Source: Myxococcales bacterium (GTDB taxonomy: Bacteria > Myxococcota_A > Polyangia > JAAYKL01). From it: DNA of 50,569 nucleotides. Positions within the stretch are counted from its first letter, which is position 1, and every line of letters begins with the position of its first letter. The notes below the pieces were generated by a model. It searched no databases. It was not told the DNA's origin and saw nothing but the letters and a program-made list of their open reading frames with translations. Positions 8,876 through 17,820 of this stretch are shown piece by piece. Location: contig JAAYKL010000126.1 of the NCBI GenBank assembly GCA_012522445.1, positions 1 to 50,569 of the forward strand, read 5' to 3'. The position numbers and the translations under genes were made by a program.

Positions 8876-9277
8876 TTACTCTTTTTGTCGGTGGCTTTGG
8901 CGGGAGCCAAGCTGCCGGATGTCCATGCCAGCCGAAGAGGGCTCTACGTAGGTAAAGGCCTGCGACATCTGAAATTCGTCGCCGTTATCAAAGCGCACCA
9001 CGATGTCGACTTTAGACGGCCCAGCCGCAGCCGCCGGGGTGGTGAAGGTGAGCTTGTTTTTGCTGTTGATGGCCACGTTGTCGGCTTTTTTGCTACCCAC
9101 ATAAATCGAGATGCCCATGCCTGGGTGAAAGCCGCTGCCCAAAATTTCAACGGGCTCACCACCAGAGGTAATGCCGATTTTGGGGGACACATCTCGAACG
9201 GCCAGTTCGTTGCCGCAGCCCATGAGGGAGAGTTGGAGAGCGAAGACACAAAGCATGCCCAAAAAAACTTTTTTCAC
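8876..9277 (-). CDS. IPT/TIG-domain lipoprotein
   Basis: The 133 residues start with a GTG preceded by AGAGGTG. A signal peptide ends in lipobox LMGC (Cys21). An IPT/TIG immunoglobulin-like fold follows, recognisable by the VSPKIGITSGGEPVEILGSG strand-turn, the GxGF-like FHPGMGISIYVG block and the final FTYVEP strand. Such single IPT lipoproteins are typically surface-anchored binding domains. The basic C-terminal tail (RQSHRQKE) is not part of the fold. It is a monocistronic gene divergent from the response regulator at 9549. Confidence 0.8.
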   Translation of the reverse strand: MKKVFLGMLCVFALQLSLMGCGNELAVRDVSPKIGITSGGEPVEILGSGFHPGMGISIYVGSKKADNVAINSKNKLTFTTPAAAAGPSKVDIVVRFDNGDEFQMSQAFTYVEPSSAGMDIRQLGSRQSHRQKE

Positions 9278-9548
9278 GGTTTCACCTCTTATTTCACCTG
9301 GAAAATTGAAAATTCACGCCCGTCAAAATGACTGTTTGCCTTTCATTTTTGGTATCGTAGCCCCCCAAGGGAGTCAAGATTTTTTACACAAACATTAAAA
9401 CGTTGCCGACATCATTTCAGTCCGCACACAATCACTGCGAAAATGTCGCAATTGTGCTATTGGAATAATAACAAAATGATGCATATACAAATGCGCAACG
9501 GTCCCATGCCTTCGACTGTGGAATGATTCGCATAACAAGGATTTTAGT

Positions 9549-11861
9549 GTGGCGAAACAGCACCTACTCATCGTCGATTCCGACCCCAAGAGCCTTCGCG
9601 TCCTCGAAGTGAGCCTAAAAAAGGCCGGTTTCAGTGTTACGCGCGCCATCAACGGCGTCGACGCCATTGAGAAAATCAAAATATCCGCGCCCGACATGGT
9701 GATCTCCGAAACCGTCATGCCCGAAATGGACGGTTTTGAGCTCAACCAGGCCATCAAAGACAACCCCGAGTGGTCCGACATTCCCGTTCTCTTTCTCACG
9801 GCGCAAAAATCCATTGAGGACAAAATCAAGGGTTTGGAACAGGGCATCGAAGATTACCTAACCAAGCCGATCTTCATCCGCGAAATTCTGGCCCGGGTCA
9901 CCCTGGTTATGCAGCGCCGACAACGCGAACGCCTTGAGCGGCGCGGCTCCAAAACAAACTTCTCCGGAAATCTCACCGATATGGGCATCGTCGACTTGAT
10001 CCAAACCATCGACATCAGCCGAAAATCGGGCGTCATCCACGTGGAGCGGCAACGCGACGCCGGCGACATCTATTTTCGCGAAGGCAAGGTCGTGGACGCA
10101 GAGACCCGCAGCCGCAAAGGCGAAGAGGCGGTGTACCGCATGCTGGTCTGGTCTGAGGGCACCTTCGAAATCAATTTCATCCCCGTCGAGCGCCCCGACA
10201 CCATCTCGCTGTCCACCCAGGGACTGCTCATGGAGGGCATGCGCCGACTCGATGAGTGGGGCCGCATGCAAGAGCAGCTCCCGCCCCTCACCTCAGTCTT
10301 CGACGTCAACGAGGAGTACATCGCCGAACGCCTGGGCGAAATCCCCGACGAAATCAACGCCCTGCTGCGCCTATTTGATGCGCGGCGCTCCCTCATGGAA
10401 GTCGTCGACCTGTCCCCGCTAGGCGTTCTAGAAGCCCTGGGCATCATCTCCAAGCTCTATTTCGAAGGCCTCATCGGCGACATCACCGACCTCTCCCTCG
10501 AAGATGCGGTCCTGCATCCCGAGGGCTCCCACGCCTCGGGCCCGTCCCTCGAAGACTTTCCCCCCATGACCCCCAGCATCATGCCCGCATCGCCCTTTCC
10601 CGATGCCTCGGCCGGCGAACACCACGCCCTCGCCTCCCCGCTAAGGGATGACGACGACCTCGACCAAATCGACATCCCCACCATCGACGACAACGCGCCC
10701 GCGCGCGATAACCTCACCGAGCAGTCCACAACCTTGCGCCTTCCCAAGCTGGATTTTCTGCCGCGACCGGAAACCGCACCGCTGCAATCCCTGTCCGGCA
10801 ACTTCGTCACAGCGCTTTCGGCCTTCCCGCCGACACCGCTCCCCTCCCTCGACACCACCCTCACCCAACCGGTCATTCCGCCACCGGCCAAACCCGTCCA
10901 TCTCCAAGAGACGACTCCCCCCTCTGAAGACGCCGCGCCCCTGCCCGAAGCCGAACCAGAAACCGCGCCTCTGCCCGCAGCCGAACCAGACGCCGCACCC
11001 CTGCCCGAAGCCGAACCAGAAACCGCGCCCCTGCCCGCAGCCGAACCAGACGCCGCACCCCTGCCCGAAGCCGAACCAGACGCCGCGCCCCTGCCCCCCC
11101 GGCGCCCCCACGAACCACCGCTGCCACCGCTGCGCAACAGCGACGCCTCCCCAGGCAAAATGCGCTGGGCGCTGCTGGCCATATTCTTGCTAGCGCTGCT
11201 GGCACTAGGACTCCACCTGTACGGCGTGCGCCTCCCGGTGTTCGCGGCAAACCCCGCGCCACACCACGACGACACCGCCGCTCCAACGCACGTCCCGGTC
11301 CGGGTGCCCCCGCGCACCGCCGCTGCGCCAGCCGAGGCCATTGACGCGACCATCCCGGTAGACGCGCCCCCACACACCGCCGACGCCCTCCCCGAAAGCG
11401 ACACCACAGCTACCGCCGATGCCCCTTCCGAAACCGACACCGCAGCTACCGCCGATGCCCCTTCCGAAACCGAAAATGCCGACCGCGCCCCTGCTGCCAG
11501 CGTCCTCACTCCGGCGCAACACCAGGAGTATGCGCAACTGCTGAAGGCATCGACGTCTGTGGGCCGAAAAAAGAAGCTCGAATACCTGCTTGACGCCATC
11601 GACATCCACCCCGATGGCGAAGAAGCCCTGGCCGAATTGGCGCTCATCATGGCCGAAAGCCGTAAGTTCCAAGAACAAGCCCTCGAATACGGCCTGCGCG
11701 CCACCCAGCTCAACGACGACAACGCCAAGGCCTGGCTCGCCGTGGGTTACATTTACCAACTCATGAACAAAGACGCGGAATCGCGCAGCGCCTATGCCAA
11801 GTGTGCCGCCAGCAGCGGTCCAGCCCGGTTCGTCAGGGACTGCCGCCGCATGATGCGTTGA
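9549..11861 (+). CDS. Receiver-PATAN-TM-TPR signalling protein
   Basis: The 770 residues are built as follows. Residues 1-120 form a CheY-like receiver. Residues 138-207 form a PATAN/DUF4388 domain (from [12 protein letters not shown] to EGTFEINF). A helical region runs to about 310, then a long Pro/Ala/Glu linker with a ten-residue repeat ([10 protein letters not shown]). One membrane helix lies near 538-560 ([21 protein letters not shown]). A second Ala/Thr/Asp linker and a C-terminal TPR-like region (about 650-770) complete it. In the receiver the usual phosphoacceptor Asp is Glu54 ([11 protein letters not shown]), while Asp10/Asp12, the Thr and the Lys of YLTKP are kept. It may therefore be locked in an active-like state. 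The topology puts receiver and PATAN in the cytoplasm and TPR outside. It is translationally coupled to the next gene. Confidence 0.85.
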   Translation: MAKQHLLIVDSDPKSLRVLEVSLKKAGFSVTRAINGVDAIEKIKISAPDMVISETVMPEMDGFELNQAIKDNPEWSDIPVLFLTAQKSIEDKIKGLEQGIEDYLTKPIFIREILARVTLVMQRRQRERLERRGSKTNFSGNLTDMGIVDLIQTIDISRKSGVIHVERQRDAGDIYFREGKVVDAETRSRKGEEAVYRMLVWSEGTFEINFIPVERPDTISLSTQGLLMEGMRRLDEWGRMQEQLPPLTSVFDVNEEYIAERLGEIPDEINALLRLFDARRSLMEVVDLSPLGVLEALGIISKLYFEGLIGDITDLSLEDAVLHPEGSHASGPSLEDFPPMTPSIMPASPFPDASAGEHHALASPLRDDDDLDQIDIPTIDDNAPARDNLTEQSTTLRLPKLDFLPRPETAPLQSLSGNFVTALSAFPPTPLPSLDTTLTQPVIPPPAKPVHLQETTPPSEDAAPLPEAEPETAPLPAAEPDAAPLPEAEPETAPLPAAEPDAAPLPEAEPDAAPLPPRRPHEPPLPPLRNSDASPGKMRWALLAIFLLALLALGLHLYGVRLPVFAANPAPHHDDTAAPTHVPVRVPPRTAAAPAEAIDATIPVDAPPHTADALPESDTTATADAPSETDTAATADAPSETENADRAPAASVLTPAQHQEYAQLLKASTSVGRKKKLEYLLDAIDIHPDGEEALAELALIMAESRKFQEQALEYGLRATQLNDDNAKAWLAVGYIYQLMNKDAESRSAYAKCAASSGPARFVRDCRRMMR
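10931..11096 (+). repeat. 60-bp coding tandem repeat (PLPxAEPxxA)
   Basis: A 60-bp unit made of two 30-bp halves is repeated nearly three times without a frame change. It encodes alternating [10 protein letters not shown] and [10 protein letters not shown] decapeptides in the linker before the membrane helix. Copies differ by only a few bases, so the array is probably length-variable between strains. Confidence 0.8.
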
Positions 11862-13300
11862 CACGTGCCACAACCAACCCCTGGCCATTGCTGAGCATCT
11901 CTTTGCTCGCATGCCATCTCGTGCTGGGAGCGGCCTGCGGTCCAAAGGCCCAAGACGACCCCCAGCGCGCCGATACGGCACCGGCCCCACCCGCCTCCAA
12001 GAACACCCCATCCACCGCCCCGGGAACACCTCCCATCGGCGACACCTCAGCGCCGGCGACCACCGAAGACACGGCCGCGCCGCCACAGGCGCCCTCCCCC
12101 CCTCTCCAACGCCGCTTCGCTACGCCGGGGACAGTGCGCTTCACCCTCCCCTTCCCCGCGCCCATTTCACAGATGCACATCACCCCTTTGGGAGGGCTCG
12201 TCCTATCGTCGGGCGATCACATCTTCAACGTGACGAGCCGCGGCGTCACCCGCTGGAAAATCATGGCTGGCCCCGAACACACCGCATATCCGTATCAGCA
12301 AACCGAGCTGCTGTGGTCGCGCAGCTACCAACGCCTCAACAACATTTTGCCCGCTGGTCGCACGGGTTGGGCGCGCGCCATCAATGGGGAGCTGCGCACA
12401 GACGAGGCTGGCCAACTCTACCTCTTTGACGCCGCCACCCTGGGGGCCTTGGCGCCGGATGGCAGTGATCGCTGGCGCGCGGTGATGAATGAATACCGAC
12501 AGCTCCAAGGACCGTGGCACTGCGATGAAGGCCTTGTCGTGCAAGGGAGCCGCGGTCTGTCGGGGGCCGCCATTTTGCTCTCCCACCACGGCGCGGTCAT
12601 CCGGCGCATCGAACTGGCGCGCGGTGCCATCGTTCTCGGGGTCTCTCGCCAGTGCGAACCCCTCATCTGGCGCAGCGACAAAACCGCCTTGTTGGACGCC
12701 CGCGGCGCAGAGCGCTGGTCGGTACCCAGCCCCGTGATGCCCAGCATGAAGCGCACAGAGGCCAACATCTGGCTGACCATCGAAACCCCACCACAGGGCG
12801 TCTGGCTCAAGGGTTGGCATCCCGACGGGCGCCTCATCCGCACCACCGCCTTGCCCATCGACGACAAAATCATCGGCATGGATCTGCTCTCACAAGATGA
12901 CCTCGTATCGCTGCTGGGCTTATGTGTCGGCGTCGCCAGCCACTGCGCGCGACCGCAAGGGAACCGCGGTCCCTTCAACACCCTGTTGGCCCCCAATGCC
13001 CATGGCGGGCTTTCGGTTGTGGTGCGTTCCACCCACGGACACGCCGCCTTTGTCGATTACGGCCCGAAGGGGCACCTCATCGCCGATGCCGCCAGCGACA
13101 GAGAAACCGAATTGACGATGTACAACACCGCCGGGCAAGTTTTGTGGACGACGCTCCTCCCCGGACGCCTCTGCGCGCAACCGGTTCGCGGCCCCTACGA
13201 AGCCCTATACGTCGCTACTTGTGAGGGTTGGCAATGCGATGGACCGCATCGTCTCATCGCGATCACAGACGATGTCCCGCCATCGGACAGCACGCCGTGA
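11858..13300 (+). CDS. Propeller-like lipoprotein coupled to the receiver-PATAN gene
   Basis: The TTG at 11858 overlaps the stop of the upstream gene as TTGA. It gives a classical signal peptide (R near the N-terminus, [13 protein letters not shown] core, lipobox GAAC). A GTG at 11801 would extend it by 19 residues without improving the signal. The mature 450 residues begin with a Pro/Ala/Thr-rich linker. Repeated short blades of the form [31 protein letters not shown] and [12 protein letters not shown] follow, which resemble PQQ/beta-propeller repeats. Several Cys pairs lie in the second half. It is probably an outer-membrane-anchored propeller. Coupling to the membrane-spanning regulator suggests the two work together in the envelope. 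This is inference, and no family is assigned with certainty. Confidence 0.65.
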   Translation: MTRATTNPWPLLSISLLACHLVLGAACGPKAQDDPQRADTAPAPPASKNTPSTAPGTPPIGDTSAPATTEDTAAPPQAPSPPLQRRFATPGTVRFTLPFPAPISQMHITPLGGLVLSSGDHIFNVTSRGVTRWKIMAGPEHTAYPYQQTELLWSRSYQRLNNILPAGRTGWARAINGELRTDEAGQLYLFDAATLGALAPDGSDRWRAVMNEYRQLQGPWHCDEGLVVQGSRGLSGAAILLSHHGAVIRRIELARGAIVLGVSRQCEPLIWRSDKTALLDARGAERWSVPSPVMPSMKRTEANIWLTIETPPQGVWLKGWHPDGRLIRTTALPIDDKIIGMDLLSQDDLVSLLGLCVGVASHCARPQGNRGPFNTLLAPNAHGGLSVVVRSTHGHAAFVDYGPKGHLIADAASDRETELTMYNTAGQVLWTTLLPGRLCAQPVRGPYEALYVATCEGWQCDGPHRLIAITDDVPPSDSTP

Positions 13301-13322
13301 CGCATCGTGCGATGCGCGACAC

Positions 13323-14036
13323 TCAATCGTCGTCGTCGTCGTCTGATTCTTTGGGCATGATGGGATTGCCGTGCTTGTCCAGGCGCTGGCCCGCCAAGTT
13401 GACGTTTTCGTCTTCGGCATACACCCGGACGCGGATGTCCTTGGTAAAGCTCTTGTAAGAGGCGGTGATGTTGGTGTCGCCCGATTTCAAGCCGACCATC
13501 TTCACATAACTGCGCTCGCGAATCGGGTCGCCGATGGGATCGGGAATGCGCTCCACCGAGACAATGCTCGGATCGTCGCTCGTCCACTCGGGCAAGTAGC
13601 CTTCAATGTAGGCGCCTTTTTCGCTCACAACCCAAGCGGAGACATCGATTTTTTCTTGCCCCAGCCAGAGCCGCAATTTTTCGTGAGAGGTCTCGACGCC
13701 GGCTGAGATTTTCACGCGCACCACAACCTTGACCTTCAAGTCGGTGCCCACGACCTCAATTTCCACGACGTCCTCGCCCGAGGACACGGCCTTCAGCGCA
13801 CCGCTGGGCGTGACGCGAACAATTTTGTTGCTCTCGCAAAAGAACGTCATCTCGGCGGTGGGAATGGGGGTGCCATCCTTGTCGACCGCGTGGGCGATCA
13901 ACTGCCCTTCGGCGCCCTCCCCTTCGAGGATGTACTTTTCTTGCTCAACGCGAATCGCCACAGGCGTCGGGCTGCACGCACTGCCCAAGAGGGCGATGGC
14001 GCACCCCAACAAACCGAGTTTCAGGACGTAGTTCAT
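13323..14036 (-). CDS. Bacterial Ig-like lipoprotein with poly-Asp tail
   Basis: The 237 residues have a signal peptide with lipobox GSAC, then two Ig-like modules of the BIG_2 (invasin/intimin) kind. The visible hallmarks are VTPSGALKAVSSGEDVVEIEV in the first module and ITASYKSFTKDIRVRV closing the second. The C-terminus ends in a run of six Asp (KESDDDDDD), encoded by GAC/GAT repeats. Such domains usually hold up or display surface proteins. The partner is unknown. It is transcribed towards, and ends 22 bases from, the end of the lipoprotein at 11858-13300, so the two genes converge. Confidence 0.75.
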   Translation of the reverse strand: MNYVLKLGLLGCAIALLGSACSPTPVAIRVEQEKYILEGEGAEGQLIAHAVDKDGTPIPTAEMTFFCESNKIVRVTPSGALKAVSSGEDVVEIEVVGTDLKVKVVVRVKISAGVETSHEKLRLWLGQEKIDVSAWVVSEKGAYIEGYLPEWTSDDPSIVSVERIPDPIGDPIRERSYVKMVGLKSGDTNITASYKSFTKDIRVRVYAEDENVNLAGQRLDKHGNPIMPKESDDDDDD

Positions 14037-14190
14037 CTCGCCAATCCTTTCTTTGTAAGCGCCAGAGGACGCATTTGGGAGCCGCTGGCGCTGCGCATCA
14101 TAATTGTCAGAGCAGAGAAATTACTCCATTCGACGTCTTCCGTCATCCGTTGTTTTGCGTGATTGGCGGTGTGCGCAAAGGCGCGCGACG

Positions 14191-14910
14191 TTACGGTGCG
14201 TCTTCGGCGACTGGGGGAGCAGCAGGAGCTGTCGCAGGAGCGGCTTCGGGGGCCGGAGCCGCCTCGGGTGCGGGGGATGGCGCTGCAGGCGCGGGTGCGG
14301 CCGCTGCGGCTTCGGGGGCATCCGGAGCGGGAACAGCGGGGACCGCAGGTGCGGCTGCCGGTGGTGCCTGGGGTCGGGCTGCGGGCGCTGCGGGCGCTGC
14401 GGTTTTCGGGGCGACGTCTGCTACAGGTGCTGCAGGCTCAGCGGCAGCATCGGCAGGCGCGGGTTCGGCCTCATCCGCATCGGGCTGTGCGTCGGCACCA
14501 ACACTTGCATCGGCATCGGCGTCGGCATCGGCACCAGCGTCGGCGTCAGCATCGGCTGCGGCATCGACGGGTTCAGGCAAGGCGGGTTCTTCCGGTAACG
14601 GCACAACGGGAGCCGGCGGCAATTGCACATCCACGCCACCGCCAGAGACATGCTGCAAGGCGGCGCGTTTTTCGAGTCCCGTCGATTTTGAAGAGGACAT
14701 ATAGGCCAGAACAATGGACGAAACCACGAAGAGCGCGGCAATGACAGCGGTTAATTTTCCGATGAAAGAACTGGGACCACGGGGGCCGAATACCGAAGCA
14801 CCGCCACCAAAAGCCGCTCCCATGCCACCGCCTTTTCCGGTTTGCAGCAAGATCACCATAATGAGGAAAAGGCAAAATGTAATATGCAGGACTGTGAGTA
14901 AAATATTCAT
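14191..14910 (-). CDS. secG: SecG translocase subunit with long Ala/Pro/Asp tail
   Basis: The first 90 residues are a normal SecG: a membrane helix (ILLTVLHITFCLFLIMVILL), the conserved LLQTGKGGGMGAAFGGGAS and VFGPRG loop, and a second helix (LTAVIAALFVVSSIVLAYM). SecG binds SecYE in the inner membrane and aids preprotein export. After the second helix the protein runs on for about 150 residues of Ala, Pro, Asp and Glu, first with a DADADAGADADADADA block, then Pro-Ala repeats. Ordinary SecG is about 75-120 residues. The gene follows tpiA on the same strand, the classical pgk-tpiA-secG order. No Shine-Dalgarno sequence precedes the ATG. Confidence 0.88.
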   Translation of the reverse strand: MNILLTVLHITFCLFLIMVILLQTGKGGGMGAAFGGGASVFGPRGPSSFIGKLTAVIAALFVVSSIVLAYMSSSKSTGLEKRAALQHVSGGGVDVQLPPAPVVPLPEEPALPEPVDAAADADADAGADADADADASVGADAQPDADEAEPAPADAAAEPAAPVADVAPKTAAPAAPAARPQAPPAAAPAVPAVPAPDAPEAAAAAPAPAAPSPAPEAAPAPEAAPATAPAAPPVAEDAP

Positions 14911-14919
14911 GGCCGGTCT

Positions 14920-14947
14920 TTTACAATTGGCTATTTCGCAATGTCAA
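14920..14947 (-). promoter_or_regulatory. Candidate promoter for secG
   Basis: On the minus strand TTGACA (14947-14942) is followed after 16 bases by TGTAAA (14925-14920). The -10 box ends only nine bases before the secG ATG, so a transcript from here would be nearly leaderless, which fits the lack of a ribosome site. It would give secG a supply independent of the pgk-tpiA transcript. Confidence 0.4.
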
Positions 14948-14984
14948 GAAGTTGTTTGAAAGGATTGGCGCGGCACGCCCTTGG

Positions 14985-15740
14985 TTATCGGGCGCCAGCG
15001 ATGATGCCCAGGAATGAATCGGCTTTGAGCGCTGCGCCGCCCACCAGTGCGCCGTCTACGTCGGGTTGCGCCATGAGCTCTGCGGCGTTGTCGGCTTTGA
15101 CGCTGCCACCGTATTGAATGCGCAGTGCATCTGCGGCCGCTTGATCGAACATGCTGGCCACCAGATCGCGGATAAACTTGTGCGCGGCCTGCGCCTGCTC
15201 GGTGGTGGCAACCTTGCCCGTACCGATGGCCCATACCGGCTCATAAGCGATGGTCACCTTGGCCAATTGCTCGCGGGTCAGGCCCGTCAGGCCCGCGCGC
15301 GTCTGCGTATCGAGCACTGCCTCGGTCTTGCCCGCTTCGCGCTCTTCAATTTTTTCGCCCACGCACAAAATCACGTCCATCCCCGCGGCGATCAACGCAT
15401 CGAGTTTCCGGCGTACAATTGCATCGGTTTCGCCGATAACATGGCGGCGCTCCGAGTGTCCTACGAGCGCAAAGGAGACACCTGCATCGCGCAACATATC
15501 GGTGGAAATCTCTCCGGTGAAGGCCCCGTTGCCTTCGTAGAAAACATCCTGTGCCCCCAGGCGGACAGCGGTTCCCGCCAACACGTCGCGCACCGCCGGG
15601 ATGGCCAGGAACGGTGGGCAAACAGCCACATCGGCCTTTTCACTACCCGTCAATCCCGCCACGACGCCCTTGGCCAAGGCCACGGATTCGTCGATGGTGC
15701 CATTCATTTTCCAATTGCCTGCTACGAAACATTTCCGCAT
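14985..15740 (-). CDS. tpiA: Triosephosphate isomerase
   Basis: This 251-residue glycolytic enzyme interconverts dihydroxyacetone phosphate and glyceraldehyde 3-phosphate. All catalytic parts are present: GNWKMN with the active-site Lys near the N-terminus, His in VGHSERR, the general base Glu in AYEPVWAIGTGK (which is also the flexible loop 6), and the phosphate-binding IQYGGSV and GALVGGAAL. The length is normal. It lies 27 bases after the PGK-like gene and 74 bases before secG. TIM is clearly intact, which contrasts sharply with its neighbour. Confidence 0.96.
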   Translation of the reverse strand: MRKCFVAGNWKMNGTIDESVALAKGVVAGLTGSEKADVAVCPPFLAIPAVRDVLAGTAVRLGAQDVFYEGNGAFTGEISTDMLRDAGVSFALVGHSERRHVIGETDAIVRRKLDALIAAGMDVILCVGEKIEEREAGKTEAVLDTQTRAGLTGLTREQLAKVTIAYEPVWAIGTGKVATTEQAQAAHKFIRDLVASMFDQAAADALRIQYGGSVKADNAAELMAQPDVDGALVGGAALKADSFLGIIAGAR

Positions 15741-15767
15741 TTTTTTCCTCCGCTTGTATGAGTGGCG

Positions 15768-16949
15768 CTATTTCATCAGCGCAGCTATTCCGGGGAGCGC
15801 TTTGCCCTCGAGCATTTGCAGGGCGGCCAAGCCTCCCATCGATACATGGTTAAATCCCTTTTCCAGGTCGGCATCGCGAACGATTTGTGTCGCCACATCG
15901 CCCGCCACCACCGAAAAGGCAGATGCGCCAGCAATGGCACGCGCAATGGAGAGGGAGCTGTCTTTGCGACCGTCCAGCGACATCAAGCCGCACCAAAACA
16001 CCGTACCGGACTTGGTCACGACTTCGCGGATACGGCGGATGCTCTCGGTGCCAATATCCACCGGTTGCATCTGTGGGTTCATTGCGCCTGCCGCGCAGTT
16101 GTCGGTGTTGTTGGTCCCTTGGGCCTGCGCCACAGCATAATCTTGGGGCAGCAGCAGTTGCACACCACGCGTCTCGGCTCGGGTCATGAAATCCCGGGCC
16201 AAGGGCAAACGCCCCCGCTCAATTGGCGCATTGCCAACTTCCATGCCGCGTGCCGCTGCAAAGGTAGCGGCCATCGCCCCGCCCAAAATCAATACGTTGG
16301 CCCGCAGCAGCAAGCTCTCCATAAGCGGCAGCACTTCGGCGAACCGCTGCGCGCCCAGCACGGCGACATAAGGGCGCTCGATGTTGCCCAACAGCATCTC
16401 AAAGGCATTCAATTCTTTTTCGAGCTGCAGTCCGGCCGCGCAAATGCGCATGTGCCGCGCCACGCCGTCGGTGGAAGCGCGCGCGAGATGCGATTTCGAG
16501 AGTGCGTCGTTGACAAAGATGTCGGCAAAGGAGGCCAACTCCTTGGCCAGTTTGTCGTCGCCACGCACCTCGCCTTCGTGAAAGGCAACATTTTCAAGCA
16601 CGCAAACCTGGCCTTCGCGCAGGCTAGAAATCACGCTGCGGGCTCCATCGCCCACGCAGGCGTCCGTTAAAAACACCTCGCCCGATTCCAATAGCTCGGC
16701 CAAGCGCATGGCGGGGATTTCCATGGAGTGCTGTGCATTTCTTTTCGGCGATTCGGGTCCAAAGTCGCTGAGCAAAATAACGCGGGCATCGTTTTGTTGC
16801 AGATACTGAATGGTGGGCAGCGCCGCGCGAATACACAAGTCGTCGCTGAGGGCACCGTTTTCGGTGGGAACATTAAAATTGACGCGCACCAAGACACGTC
16901 GGCCTTGCAGTTCTTGTTCACTCAATTTGGCGATGCGGCGGAAATCCAT
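15768..16949 (-). CDS. pgk: PGK-family protein, probable pseudoenzyme
   Basis: The overall sequence is phosphoglycerate kinase-like along its full length (393 residues from the ATG at 16949). It begins near VLVRVNFNVP and ends with the family's EGKALPGIAAL. Yet the active site is gone. In yeast numbering Asp23 is Asn, Arg38 is Cys (DDLCIRAALP), and His62/Arg65 of SHLGRP are Asp/Pro (LSDFGPES). Arg122 is Ala (LENVAFH) and Arg170 is Leu (SKSHLARAST). Lys215 is Arg and Lys219 is Val (GAQRFAEVL). The NGPxGVFE loop reads CGLMSLDG and STGGGA reads SMGGLA. Only Arg21 of the basic patch remains. It cannot be expected to make ATP from 1,3-bisphosphoglycerate, so a structural or regulatory role is more likely. 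An ATG at 16997 would add 16 residues but overlaps a promoter-like -10 box. Confidence 0.85.
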   Translation of the reverse strand: MDFRRIAKLSEQELQGRRVLVRVNFNVPTENGALSDDLCIRAALPTIQYLQQNDARVILLSDFGPESPKRNAQHSMEIPAMRLAELLESGEVFLTDACVGDGARSVISSLREGQVCVLENVAFHEGEVRGDDKLAKELASFADIFVNDALSKSHLARASTDGVARHMRICAAGLQLEKELNAFEMLLGNIERPYVAVLGAQRFAEVLPLMESLLLRANVLILGGAMAATFAAARGMEVGNAPIERGRLPLARDFMTRAETRGVQLLLPQDYAVAQAQGTNNTDNCAAGAMNPQMQPVDIGTESIRRIREVVTKSGTVFWCGLMSLDGRKDSSLSIARAIAGASAFSVVAGDVATQIVRDADLEKGFNHVSMGGLAALQMLEGKALPGIAALMK

Positions 16950-16992
16950 AAGAAGAGTTTCTATCGTGTTGGCGGCCTGAAAGACCGGGCGA

Positions 16993-17021
16993 AACATAGT
17001 GGAGCCCCCCTTCAGCGTCAA
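16993..17021 (-). promoter_or_regulatory. Candidate promoter for the pgk-like gene
   Basis: On the minus strand TTGACG (17021-17016) and TATGTT (16998-16993) are separated by exactly 17 bases. Transcription from it would start a few bases inside the upstream candidate ATG, which favours the start at 16949. It lies in the short gap to the divergent DsbA-like gene. Confidence 0.4.
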
Positions 17022-17068
17022 CTCGAAATTTCGTTGAAAAGGTGAAGTGTCTCCACTATGCAAGGGAC

Positions 17069-17725
17069 ATGAGAAAAAAAGCCATCATCACATTCGCTGT
17101 CTTCGTCGCTCTCCTGCTCGCCTTTGCCGCTGTTTATCAATGCGGCTTGGCCCCCAAACCGTGGACCTCTGGTGCCGACACCGCCGCCACCGGCGTGGAC
17201 GAGACCGGAGCTCCCTGGATCGGCGCAGCAACCCCCAAACTCGTCGTGCACGAATACCTCGACTTCGACTGCCCGCATTGTCCGCAAACGCACCGCACTG
17301 TCCGCACAGCCCTGGCCGGACGCCTCGACACCGTGCGTTTGGTCCGCCACGATTATGCGCGCATGCCCTGCAAACCCAACGACGATCAAGCGCGATACCC
17401 CACCTGTGAGATGGCCCGAGCCGCCATCTGTGCCGGAGAACAAATCTCGTATTGGCAGTGGAATGACGCCGTGATCACGAGCCCACGCGCCGACCTCCCC
17501 TCCATCGCCGATGCCCACAGCTACGTGGACAAACTGCGCGACACCATGAACCTAGACGCCGCCGCGTTTGCCAAGTGCCTCTACGCCGCCGACACCATCG
17601 ACAAGGCGCAGGCCATTTACGACCGCGCCGAGCAATTGCGCATCAACAGCACCCCCACCTACATCATCGATGGCCGCAAGATGACCGTGCGAGAGACCAT
17701 CGATAAAATCCGCGCAGCGCGCTGA
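17069..17725 (+). CDS. DsbA-like thiol oxidoreductase with signal anchor
   Basis: The 218 residues begin with a basic-hydrophobic signal or anchor (MRKKAIITFAVFVALLLAFA). A thioredoxin-fold domain of the DsbA/Thioredoxin_4 kind follows. The redox motif CPHC sits in YLDFDCPHCPQTH, and the cis-proline motif appears as NSTPTYIIDGRK near the C-terminus. A helical insertion between them holds four further Cys. It should act in the periplasm on disulfides of exported proteins, matching the many Cys-rich lipoproteins nearby. A GTG nine codons upstream is possible but weakens the signal. It is divergent from the PGK-like gene, and no membrane partner of the DsbB type is seen. Confidence 0.85.
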   Translation: MRKKAIITFAVFVALLLAFAAVYQCGLAPKPWTSGADTAATGVDETGAPWIGAATPKLVVHEYLDFDCPHCPQTHRTVRTALAGRLDTVRLVRHDYARMPCKPNDDQARYPTCEMARAAICAGEQISYWQWNDAVITSPRADLPSIADAHSYVDKLRDTMNLDAAAFAKCLYAADTIDKAQAIYDRAEQLRINSTPTYIIDGRKMTVRETIDKIRAAR

Positions 17726-17796
17726 TGCACCGCGTCCGCCCGGGCGCGGCACTGCGGAAAACAGCGACCAACAAGTGATGTAAATTGTGAAGCGTT

Positions 17797-17815
17797 CGGT
17801 GGGCGAAAGCCACCG
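17797..17815. terminator. Hairpin between convergent genes
   Basis: CGGTGGGC, a GAAA loop and GCCACCG form a stem with one bulged G, placed between the ends of the DsbA-like gene and the serA-type gene. There is no T-run on either side, so termination is only suggested by position. Confidence 0.3.
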
Positions 17816-17820
17816 GGGGA

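Noticed and set aside
10457..11728. Open frame antisense to the receiver-PATAN gene
   Set aside because: It is low complexity (Gly, Ser, Ala, Arg) and mirrors the repeat-rich linker of the real gene.
14075..14704. Open frame antisense to the secG tail
   Set aside because: The alanine/glycine run is the complement of the Ala/Pro tail and has no start signals.
17726..17820. Small gene between the DsbA-like gene and serA
   Set aside because: Only short frames without ribosome sites; a hairpin is the only structure.
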